A stretch of DNA of 64,000 nucleotides from Lonicera japonica (lineage: Eukaryota; Streptophyta; Magnoliopsida; Dipsacales; Caprifoliaceae): positions 660,501 through 724,500 of the forward strand of contig CM038469.1 in assembly GCA_021464415.1 (NCBI GenBank), given 5' to 3'. The notes below the pieces were generated by a model. That model made no database searches. It saw only the letters and a list, made by a program, of their open reading frames with translations, and was not told the DNA's origin. Below are positions 22,221-32,451 of the stretch, piece after piece; the stretch's first letter is position 1, and every line of letters starts with the position of its first letter. The position numbers and the translations under genes were made by a program.

Positions 22221-22706
22221 TGTTCTGTTTTTTTTCAGGTTCTTTGTCTACTACCGTAGGTAAAATCCATTCTCGAGGGATTTCGAGATCTCGCCAATTC
22301 ATCAATCTTGGTTGAATTGCTGAATTGAAAGGACGAGGCTCAAATATTTCTATAACATTTTTATCCAAAAAATGTGTAGTAGTTATTGGGAGTCTTGTTA
22401 ACACATGTATTGTTTTCCAATGTATAGAAAGATTGGAAGATGTATTTTTATTCCAATTCCTTTTGTTTGTATTTTTATTTTAACAGAATCCTCTATATTT
22501 GGGTCTGTTATTGATATGAAGAAATTTGGTTTTATGTTAAACCAAATAATTCCATTCACTAGATTTGATTGTACTCCTCCAATTATTGCATTTAGAGGGT
22601 TTACGAATCTTTTATCCAAAATTAAAACTGCTACTAGAGTAACCATTCCTTGTTTAAATAGAGCTGTAATACATATTTGAATTAATCCAATATGGACATA
22701 TCTGAT
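22105..22706 (-). pseudogene. Pararetrovirus movement protein, C-terminal part, plus linker
   Basis: Directly after the TAA at 22707-22709 the same frame reads IRYVHIGLIQICITALF, the hallmark of the caulimovirid 30K-type movement protein that mediates passage through plasmodesmata. Then follow IIGGVQSNLVNGIIWFN and FFISITDPNIEDSVKIKIQT. The frame stops at 22398. A shifted frame (22404-22105) carries an Arg-Pro-rich linker with LMNWRDLEIPREWILP, text that in related viruses lies between movement protein and protease. The N-terminal half of the movement domain probably lies in the tail of the coat-protein ORF (from about residue 470). One stop and two frameshifts disable it. The domain call rests on motif recognition. 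Confidence 0.72.
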
Positions 22707-24195
22707 TTATGGATGTTTTTTCTTCCATCTAGCAATTTTCCTTTTATCGAACAGTGTGATTTCAGCTGTTCCTTCATCTGTACTTTGAGCCGTGGTATTT
22801 CCACTAAATTTCTCAAATATTCTTGTAGAAAATATTTTAAATTTTGATAATTTATAAATATCTTCTTTTTTAACCATTTGACGAGTTTTTTCTAATTGTT
22901 CTAATTGTTCGTCGGTAAAAGTTAACTCTTCACCAATAACATCTTTTAGCGTTAGTGATTGTAACTCATTTTCATTATTTTTTTGTATTTCAATGGTGTT
23001 CATCATAAATACTACTTCATCATCTGAACTATCTGATTTAGATTCCATTTCATAAAGAATTTCATCATTTTCTGAATATTCTTCTAATTCACTTCCGTAA
23101 CATACTTCTAATTCTTGTTCTTCAAGAAATTTTGTCATTTTCTTTGCACTTTTTCCCTTTCTAGGGCATTCTGGTGCAATATGACCTTCTTCGTTACAGA
23201 TGTAACATCTACATTTTTTCTTTGTATTTGGTTTATTTTTATTTTTATTAGAAAATTTTCTTTTTCTAATATATTTCTTGGTTTTGGAAAAAGGTATTTT
23301 CTTTTTCCAAGGTTTCCATTTAAATCTTCTTTTTTTTTGAGAGAAAATTGGCCTACAACCAACTTTCCAATTTTCTTTTAATATTTTGTCACCATATTTT
23401 TTGCCAGATTTACTATTAGAAATTTGATTTTTCTTCATTTGCTTTTTGGTTTTAATTTCAGTACATTTTTCTTGTATAATTCTTAACACATAGTTTATTC
23501 TAAAACCAAGTGTATCAGTTTTATTAACTTTTTTTAGCCATTCAGGATAACCTTTTATAGCTAATTCATCCCATGAATTTGGGAGTTTATGAAAAAATTG
23601 TTCCAGCCAATATTGATTATTTAGTGGATCTAATTTAAAGTAATATTTTTTGAAAAGATCTACAAAATCTTCAAATTGACAAATATTACATAATTCGAGT
23701 TTTGATAATATGTAATATACATCTTCTTGGATTTGGGTTTCTCCCGTACTTCCAATTAGATTTTCTTTAATTATTTTAACAAAATCATTTAAGATTTCAT
23801 CAAAAGTCTTAAAATTTTGGAGTAAAGCGGCTTTTTGGTGTTTTCCAATTTTAGATTTTTCCCATTGTTGTAACCATTGCAAAACATCTCCTTGGAGAGT
23901 TGCAGCTACATAATCTAAGAATTTTTCTTTAGTCCATACTTTTCCATAATTAGTAATTAAGATGGACAGTGATTGTGCCCAATCATTAATTGTTTGTTCT
24001 TGTTCTTTAAAAGGGACATTCCTTAAATCAAGATATATGCCATGTTGTGCAACTGCTTGTTTATTTAAATCATCTCTTCTAAGAAAATAAGGACTTTGTT
24101 CTTCCTCTTTTTTAGTACCACTAGTTGAAGTTTCTGTTGTTTTAACGAAATCTTCTTTATCTGTGACAAGATTTTGCATGAATTCTTGGAATTTT
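22707..24195 (-). pseudogene. Pararetrovirus coat protein region with CCHC zinc knuckle
   Basis: A long uninterrupted frame (reading from a Met at 24275). Its first ~26 codons derive from the copia leader, so the viral part begins near 24195 and the natural start is lost. Residues ~80-300 are a Gag-like helical capsid core (NDWAQSLSILITNYGKVW, DVLQWLQQWEKS). A Lys/Arg-rich nucleic-acid-binding stretch follows (KKRRFKWKPWKKK). Then comes the zinc knuckle CYICNEEGHIAPEC at residues 357-370 and an acidic stretch (ESKSDSSDDEVVF). The tail past residue ~470 looks like the start of the movement-protein domain. A TAA at 22707-22709 separates it from the rest in the same frame. Coat protein precedes movement protein here. 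Confidence 0.82.
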
Positions 24196-25641
24196 AATTG
24201 GTACCAGAGGGTTAGGTTTTCTTTGATACTGCGTATGGATTGAACTAGCCATGTTGTCCAGTTAAATCTATTCATGCATGTTGTTGTTGGATAGAACGTA
24301 GAACTCGTTAACCCTTGTTTTGCAGTGTTCTTGTCCCGCTATTATGGTCACATAATTATGTTTTATGTGATTAGATCCCACAATGTTATTATTCGTGGTT
24401 AATTTTAATGTGCATGATGATTTGGGTTTTATTCATGGTTGTAAATTAATTTTAGATCAGATTTGTGACCTCCTTAAAGGGAGGCATAGGATCTCTGTAA
24501 TTTTATTTACAGTTTAGATATAATAGTTTATGTGTGAACTCCTTAAATGGAGGCATAGGACCTTTGTATCTAAGATTACAGTTTCTTTAACGAAGAACGT
24601 TGAAGGAGGTGTTTCCACCAAGGTTAATTCCCGACTTAGTCAATGAAGTGGCGACATAGGTCATTACAGGTTTCCAACGGATTAGGGATGATGACGCTTG
24701 AACCATAATAGCAGGGATTTAATTATTCTTATTATTGAATGGTTTATTGCTTTGTGTGATTGTGTGTTGGTCATATGTGTTTAATTATTAGGTTTCCTTA
24801 TAATTTTGGACAACATGGATACATGACCATACCTAGATCACCTTTTATTTTATATTTAGTTCTTTTCAAATTAAAAAAGGGTATATAAATATAAATTTTG
24901 TATAATTGAAAAATATAAGTTTTTTTTAAAAAAAGCAGCAAGATAATTTTAGTTGACTAGAATTTAATATAAAATTTTTTTAACCCTCAAAAAATAATGT
25001 TTTAAATACTAAGTGGGTGCGGAATTTTTTCACATAAAAATTCCACAGTCTCCATCATTGGTTTGTAGATGATGTAATTTATTCCTCGTGTGTGTTATAG
25101 TGCTTACCTCCATATCGAAAAGAATAGATTGAGGAATCATTGTACAAATTTCACTGACTGATAATTTTAAATGATGTGATTTATTTTTCGTGTGTGTTTT
25201 AGTGCTCACCTCCATATCGGAAAGAATAAATTGCAGAATCATTGGACTAAATTAAATGATGGTATACACTTAGATATAAATAATAGTATGCTCTCCAACT
25301 GAATCTCTACTATTATTTGTAGGACCAAAGGAAGTCGGCTATTTAAATTTTACTTGAAAATAAAGGATTATCTAGATAGTATATTTTACTTGACAATAAA
25401 AGATTGTCTAGATAGTATGTATTGCTTGACGATAAAAGATTGTCTAGATAGTAAAATTTAATAGGTTTACATATGTCTAAGAAATAATGAATAATAGACG
25501 ACCTCATTAACGGGGCATATTGTTCAAAGTCTTAGGCTGCTGGCGAACGCTTTTTGAAATGGTAGAGGGTACCAAATTTAAAATATGTGTTCAAAGTTAT
25601 TATTGTCCATCATAATTTGTAAGTGATTCTCAAGTTTTAAA
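24196..25641 (+). other. Primer site and leader of copia copy 1
   Basis: TGGTACCAGAG at 24199-24209 is a tRNA-iMet primer site with one change. The same leader follows LTR and primer site directly in copy 2 (44965 on), proving that the viral block is an insertion. The leader holds a duplicated segment with CTCCTTAAA(G/T)GGAGGCATAG (about 24471 and 24540), a ~105-bp direct duplication at about 25062-25242 (units with CACCTCCATATCG), and 37-bp units at 25351-25452. No ORF. Confidence 0.75.
25351..25452. repeat. 37-bp tandem repeat in copia leader
   Basis: Nearly three units with TTGACAATAAAAGATTGTCT-like text (25351-25387, 25388-25424, 25425-25452). Copy 2 has only two units (about 48913-48988), so the copy number differs between the two elements. 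Confidence 0.8.
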
Positions 25642-25979
25642 ATGGCAAACTCTTTCGATCCACTTTTAATTATTCTCAACTAAAACAAATTGATTGGACT
25701 TAATTATATTGACTAAAAAAATGGAACTTGAACATTGTGCTTATTGTTAAAGAGTACAAGTTTGTGCTTACTGAGTCTTGTCCAGCAAAACCTGGTAAAG
25801 GGGAGACCGATGAGGAAACCCAGGCTTGCCGGAGGTGGAAAAAGGCTGATGAGATGGCGTGGTTTTACATTCTGGCATTTTTGTCAAATGTGCTACAACA
25901 TTAGCATTATTCTTTTGCCACCGCCTACGACATAATGCTGAACCTCAAAGATATTTTTGGGGATCAAGATCATGCCGCA
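25642..25979 (+). pseudogene. gag: Copia gag, N-terminal part (copy 1)
   Basis: ATG at 25642 opens MANSFDPLLIILN, then a stop. The Ty1/copia Gag continues in shifted frames with EYKFVLTESCPAKPGKGETD, WKKADEMAWFYILAFLSNVL and YDIMLNLKDIFGDQDHAA. It is cut at 25979 by the LARD-like element; the rest of gag resumes at 35105. Several stops and at least one frameshift. The corresponding copy 2 region at 49168 is uninterrupted by that element. Confidence 0.8.
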
Positions 25980-28656
25980 TGTGACGCCCCGAAATCCCGT
26001 TTAGAGGATTTCACCTCCGGGACCCGGTTGGTCACGGTGTCGTACGCGATGACAGGTTTTTAACGTAGAAATTATAACTTATATAAAAAGAGGATTATTA
26101 ATAAAGCCATATATTCTGGAAAAAAAATTGGCATGTGGAGTTTGTACGATTGATAAAACCATTACCTGTCAAATAACATGAGTTTAACTAAAATAATATC
26201 TCCACATCTGTCAATATCTTGTCAAATAAAAAGCACATTACAGTACAAAGTAATCCCTTTAACGTGGTTCCAATCTCATAAAAATACTGTACATATATGG
26301 CTTAAGAGTTTAACATAATGTAATATGAAAACTTAAACAAAGAAGACACAAGTCGTTTCACATGACTTTGGTAATCCAATCTTCAGAGCTATCTAGACTT
26401 GGTGAGCGCACCGTCCCCGGGGAAATACCTGCAAAACCTGGTTTGGAAAATAGGAGTGAGCCAAACGGGTTCAGTGGGAACTATAAAGGTTCTTATAGGA
26501 AAATAGGTTAGAAATCATGCATGCCATGCAATGCAATTTAATAAAAGTAAATTTAGTTTATAAGCTGCTTCTCTGTAATAAGTCGCCTCAGGGTAAAATA
26601 CATTTCTTTTTGTATATACAAATATAAGTACATATACATATATAATACATTTATGAAGCAGCCAATGTAAGGAAAACCTTTCGTGAAATGCATATATATA
26701 TATGATGTCCCCAACCCAAAGTATAAGAAAGGCAATGTAAGTATATATATACATCATCATACTGAATGTGCCACAAGACCGCGACTAGATCTATCACCTC
26801 AATCATATATCATCCTCACGTCTAGGATTTTACATCTACTGTGCACAGAGATAGCCGGCAACTCGGTTTCTTCTGCCTCCAAAACAGGGACCACCTTCCA
26901 GGTCCACCTAGACGCTACCTCACGCAATGACAAAGGCATACGCTACCTCACGCAACGACAAAGGCATACGCTACTAATAAAACTCACGTAACCACTAAGG
27001 CATACGCTACAGGTAATAACCAATATCTATCTAGTACGAACGGTGTGGCCATCCGATAATATATTGAAACAATATCTAAATATAATCAACTCATCAGATC
27101 AATGAAATCATAAGAATATAGGATCCAAAAGATGTAAATATGTATATACATACATTCCATTTGTATTTATATAACTCGTAGATATATATATATATATATA
27201 TTTATATCTACCAGTTCTGTATACATAAGCATTATGAAGAATATGTAGTGGTATTGTTGTTAAACTAATCTAGCCAAGTCCGTATACTATTTAAAGGAGA
27301 AAATCAAATGCTAGGGGTTTAGTGTTTCTCATAAATTTGGCACCAAGCCAAGGAAAATATCATACTAATACAACCCCTGAGTTTTTAATATAAACCTCCC
27401 CTTATAATTTATATACTTTACTTGTTCAAAATGAGCTTGTGGCCTTAACCAGCATAGTACGGACTGGCCTAGCAAGTGATAAATCTTGTAATTCATAAAC
27501 CAATAGCTCTAGTGTAACAAAAATGTCACATACATACATAACTATGTGTCAAAAGTACCTTTATTTCCAAATATAACATTTTATGTATGCGTGGTAGTGT
27601 ATACAGTACACTATCGTATTCGTACATAAGGGTTTTGTACCAACCTTACCAAAAACAGTATAGAAATTTGGGGCTTATAAAAGAATACATCCTTTACAAT
27701 CATACCAAGTATAAATCAAACCAAATATCAAGAAAAATTGATCCCAAAACCCCATTATCATGCATTTATAGAAAAACCCTAGGTTTGGGTTGATTTGGTG
27801 TAAATGTGTTATAATAAGTTGAAAAGAAGTTTGAATAGTATTTTTCCCACCTATTGAGGGTTAATCCCTTGAAGAATCACAGAAGAATTGAGCTGGAAAG
27901 CCGTAGACGCGAAAACCCCCAAATTGCTTCCAAAACCCTAGCCATGGAGGATTTGGATGGAGAATGAGATGAAGATGATGATGGAGATGGTGATGATGGC
28001 ATGGATTAGATGTGGGATAAGAGGCCTTGAATTATCCCTCTTAATCCCCTAAGATAGCCCCTAAGTTCTCTCTCTAAAGCTCTCAAGGTTGGGTGATGAA
28101 ATGAGGAAGAAAAGAGAAGAAGAAATATATAAAAAATCTCGCCAGCCCGATGTAGTCGACTACATTTTCCTCATGGATTCAACTACATGATGTAGTTGAC
28201 TCTCCCAGCTTCCATGTAGTCGACTACATGGCTATATTTTGGCCTCCTTCGGTTTTTGGTCAACAACCCGACTTTGCACCCACTGTTGGGCATCAAGGAG
28301 TTGGAATTAGGCCTCAGCCAAAACATGGAAGTTGTAGAGGGGATTGAGATGAAGACGTGGCCAAAAATGGAGACTCATTTGGAGTTTGGATGAAGGAGAT
28401 ATTCATTTTCAAAGTCGGCTAAAAACCATTAATCGCGTAGGACCAAAACTTGCCATTTACGAGCCGATTTCTTACTGGATCCATCCGGAATGACTTGTGG
28501 TCATTATAACACACTTAAATATACTAATATAACTTATTAAAGGCCTTAAAGTCATATCGGCCCCTTCAGAACACAATTTCATCTCCCGAGGCTCGAATTT
28601 GACAAAATTCGATTAAGGAACTCGATACGCGTGGAATGAAGGAACGAGTTGTTACA
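25980..28656 (-). mobile_element. 3' LTR (B) of the LARD-like element
   Basis: 2677 bp, TGTGACGCCCC ... GAGTTGTTACA. It contains short tandem units CTCACGCAAYGACAAAGGCA at about 26917-27010, the module GAGTGAGCCAAACGGGTTC at 26453-26471, an AT dinucleotide run near 27182-27202, and the tag cluster at 28150-28231 next to a minus-strand TATATATTTCTTC box at about 28119-28131. Confidence 0.9.
28150..28231. repeat. Palindromic tag cluster, LTR B
   Basis: A perfect 16-mer ATGTAGTCGACTACAT at 28150-28165 and a perfect 20-mer CCATGTAGTCGACTACATGG at 28212-28231. Between them are two decayed copies: CATGGATTCAACTACATG (28172-28189) and GATGTAGTTGACTC, both with a changed central CpG. Confidence 0.9.
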
Positions 28657-31600
28657 ATCTCCCCTCCTTAAACAATTTCGTCCTTGAAATTCTAGTAGGA
28701 GGATCATGAGGCAAAAGAACATGTGGATTTCAATTTCCCCGTGGTCTCCCCTCCTTAAAAGAAGATTTACACCCAAGAAAAGGGGATATGCTCACTTTGA
28801 GATTTCAAATTGAAAAGCATGATCTCAGTGAATAATACAAAATAGAACCACCGGAATAGAATTCTCTGAACTTACTCTCGAAGGAAAACTCTCAACATGA
28901 TATGCTCGTTTAATATAGCGTTTGACCCTTAATACTTATTAGACCAACTCATAATCCAGAACTCGAATTGAAGTCAATAACTAAATATAGAACATGAATT
29001 ACTAGTGTAAAAATGTTAAATATCAAAGTTTGCAGTCTCCAATACTATAATACCATGCACGAAGCATCAATCAAACTGTCAAAGCTTTTAAGGCTCGTCC
29101 TGCATCATAATGTCATTATACACTCTCCAATAAATCTAGCCATAACGGTACAAGATGAGAGTAGTTATATAAATCATAGTTCATTACTTGTAAGAGGAAG
29201 CATATATATATATACATATAATTCATCACTAGAAGTGCAAGAGCTAAAATTTCTAATATACGCTAGTGCATTCAGAAGATTTTGTACTAATCCAAAAATG
29301 ATAATGCTCACAAGGCTCCTCCTTGCCAACAAGGAATTTACTCTTAGAGAGTTACTCCAATCTTAGGAATGAGAAAACACAAGGCGATAGAACACTAAAC
29401 CTATGGGGCTAACTTGATCCTGAGGGCTATATAAAATATCTCGTTTCTCAACACCCATATCCCTTGTCCTACTTAAAAGCAGGATAGATCGAATCACTAA
29501 AAGCTTACAGGAATTGCAAAACTCCACTAGGGCCACCGACATGTGCCCATAATTTAGTCATCCTTCAAAATCATGATTCCAAAATATAAAAGTTTCTCGA
29601 GGCTAAGCTGGGGATGAATGTCATTATCAAGAAAAGGAGTTATACAACAGCATCCTTCTCTTCTTCAATATGCAGATAATATACACCTCCTGGGTCACGG
29701 TTCAAATATTTGCTAAAGAAAGATTGAAGGCGAAAGAAAGATATAAGACATTTGAGTTCTATTTAGGGTTCGCAATCTTTCATCTTATGAAACATGCGCT
29801 TTGAGATTTGTCAGAAATTCACCATGCATGAAGTAATTATGGTAGATTGTGTACTCCAAGTATGCTCTCTGGTGAACTTGCACTCATTAGCTATCAAGGT
29901 AAATAGTGGTGCTGGTCCCCTTATAAGCCCCATGAGGACTCTATCTTAATTTGGGTAGCTCTGCCTGAAGAAAAATTTACTTATCCCTTTTCTAAAAGGT
30001 CATATACTCTGTTAAGTAGGGAGAAGGAAAAAGGAAACTTCAGATTTTATTCCCGTTTCGAAGTTTATCTTTCTCTGATAACAAACCTCGGGAGTTTTAT
30101 CAGGAACCCAACATGCATAAGGCAAAGGTGGTCAATTGGTGTATACTGGACATGTTTTCTGGCCATCTCACAGTCCTCCAAGATGTCGGTTCAAGGTACA
30201 TTCTACATCCTCCAAGGGTGTAATTTCGACCTTGTACAATAAGTTAGGACCATCTCCCAGATTAGAACAAATCTCGTTATACATATACATATTGAACGGA
30301 AGGCAAGTTGTAATGGATATGAGGTCTACTTCCCGCAGACAAATTCAACTCTCTTCCTAATAAGATTAATCATAGTTCGGCATGAATGAGGCTCAAGTTT
30401 GAAGTACTGCTTTGGGCTCCACTCTTAAATCCAAGATGTAATAGGAGGGTATTGAACTTGGAGTACGAACTTAATCGTTACCTCAGTTCTTAGGGTGAAG
30501 TTGGAAAGTTTTCACCAAAATCTTAACACTCGTCTCTGAGTTAAGATATGAAAACGTTCAGCATTAACGGCGTCCAGACACACTTGTCTAAACATTCCTA
30601 GTAGGAATGTCACCTCACCATCACCCGAATTCTTGAAATGGGGTAGGAGAAATTTTCACCAAAACACTCATCCCGACTTAAGACATGACTTCCTGCTCCA
30701 GACTTTCTTTAGTGACATCTTGTCTCACTACTAGCTCACACACTACCTTAGACGAGCGTTTAAGCAGAAGGGAGGAAACAATTCTCGAGAGTGCTCATCA
30801 TATAGGTGCTATCTCCATAAAGATTAAACCGTGGTCCACCTCATGTCTCCATGGTACTCCACCTTTCAATCATGGGAAAAGTTTTAAGACATGGTTCGCT
30901 CAGCCACAGTCGACGAGTTATCTATCGTTGAGCAACTATAACAAGCCTTCTTAATTGAAATTAAAGAAACTGCTCTCAAATCGAACGCGTTCTCAAGGTT
31001 CCGCTTAAGGAAATAGCAAGAGAATGAAGAATAAGATCTTTAGGAAGCTGAATACATACAAGGTAAGTTATACTTAAAGTTCTATCCCTTTAGTCTAAAA
31101 GGTACAACTGTTTGGCAAATACTAAATGTCAAGACCCACTAAGGAAGTTCACTTCAAATCTTTCTTTAGACTAAATCCCTAAAGGTCGGAATGTGATACA
31201 CTTGTTAAATGTAAGGGGATTTCAAAAATCTGATCACTCCGACTATCAATCAATAAGTTTTCGATCTTTTGTTGCGTTACTCTGATAGGTCCCCCTAACG
31301 AAAATGGAATGGAATTGTACTCCAAACGAATTTGTAGTGGATTCCTTTCATGAAGGGAGAATGAGTTCGCAAAAAAGTAACGGGTATCACAACTTGCGGG
31401 TAGGACTAAGGATTCTTGCCCTTCGCTTAAAGGAACAAGGTATATCACAGATACCTCGGATACAAGATTGCTAAACGAGTTCCTCGTTCTCCAAATGAAC
31501 TTAATCAGCTAGCAAAATGAGGATTAGATTCAAAAAGAAGCGTATTCAATGTTTTATCCCAGGGAACTAAGTTTCCTTTCAGATATATATACCTCTTGCT

Positions 31601-32451
31601 CCGAGGGATACAACAATTATAAGCATTTACGAGTTATTGGAATCATTAAGGAGGTCTAGGCATCAACCACCTCGAGCCAAGACTTTTAAGATGGGGTATA
31701 AACACATGCACAACCAAATTTGGCTATTCTCATTACCCCCAAACTAGAAATTTAGAAAATTTCCTTACTTACAAAATGGAGGTAGTTATTCAACATAGGC
31801 GGCCTCTTAGACAAGGTGATTTCTAAAAGAATATGAAAGTTCACTCGTATCAGAGTAGTTGAATTAGAGATGATTCTCATGTTCCCTCTATCGTAACTAG
31901 ACTTACGAGCTCTTACGCGACCGTACAAATTTGGAATCGTTAACCACATACTAGGTTCACCCCTCAAGAGAGTCGGAGAATGAGCAATGGGGTAAACACG
32001 AGGAATGGGACTTTAACAGCCACTCATCCATGAGTATGCCACGTTCTAGCCTCAGTTAGCAACAGTGGACTAGTGATTTATCAGATAGTCAACCGTTGGC
32101 TGGCGGGTGACTATAACATAATCCAGTAGTCGCCTTTTGCTCACTTAGTGGCAGAACTAATCCCGAGTATTTGATGTACGTATGTGATAGGTGATACAGG
32201 AGCCAATAACTGAAATAAATTGCAAAAGAGGCCAACGAAAATTTTGAATAAACTCTGTGAATAGACATAGCCTAGACAAGCTACATCATATTTCACAATT
32301 CTCCCATTTTCCAAAATTCTAGCAGTAGATTCCTAACGCAAGAGAATGTATTAACTATCGAGGGACGCCGCCAACTTTCACATTACTAATCTACAATCTA
32401 CCCATTAATCCCGCGAAGAAAACTCAAAATTATAGCTCTGATACCAACTTG
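28657..32451 (-). other. Internal region of the LARD-like element, non-coding
   Basis: It starts with the polypurine tract (minus AAGGAGGGGAGAT ending at 28657) and ends with the primer site GCTCTGATACCA (plus 32435-32446), five bases from the LTR. The longest frame, 117 codons at 29013-29366 plus strand, is antisense to the element and resembles nothing I know. A block at about 32083-32165 is conserved in the 52-kb element at the same distance from its primer site. Confidence 0.8.
32435..32446 (-). other. tRNA-iMet primer binding site of the LARD-like element
   Basis: The minus strand TGGTATCAGAGC is a perfect complement of the plant initiator tRNA-Met 3' end, with the spacer ACTTG before the LTR at 32452. 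Confidence 0.93.

Larger units (their letters stand above)
17035..24195 (-). mobile_element. Endogenous pararetrovirus (Caulimoviridae), nearly one unit genome
   Basis: About 7.16 kb of AT-rich sequence, unrelated to the copia element on either side. The second copia copy joins LTR end and primer site directly (44964/44965). On the minus strand from right to left: coat protein with CCHC knuckle, movement protein, protease, RT, RNase H, transactivator/viroplasmin, an intergenic promoter region, a tRNA-Met primer site, then two small ORFs. This is the gene complement of a plant caulimovirid; the linear break is between ORF2 and the coat-protein region. Many stops, at least four frameshifts, a protease DTR in place of DTG and an RT YIND in place of YxDD show that it is a defective relic. 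Gene content recalls cavemo-/solendovirus-like genomes, but assignment to a genus needs a tree. Confidence 0.9.

Noticed and set aside
22405..23381. Plus-strand frames of 74-91 codons within the pararetrovirus
   Set aside because: Shadows of the minus-strand coat/movement/protease genes in AT-rich sequence; Phe/Ile-rich and without motifs.
17035..24195. A possibly infectious (activatable) viral copy
   Set aside because: Stops in every large gene, at least four frameshifts, DTR protease and YIND RT, and a natural coat-protein start lost at the break.
26683..26991. Open frame of ~95-102 codons repeated in LTRs A, B and C (4713-4997, 26683-26991, 33153-33461)
   Set aside because: It is antisense to the element, spans the short tandem units, and is alike only because the LTRs are alike; no protein family is recognised.
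29013..29366. 117-codon frame in the LARD internal region as a novel gene
   Set aside because: Antisense to the element, no recognisable domain, low-complexity composition; length is within chance for AT-rich DNA.
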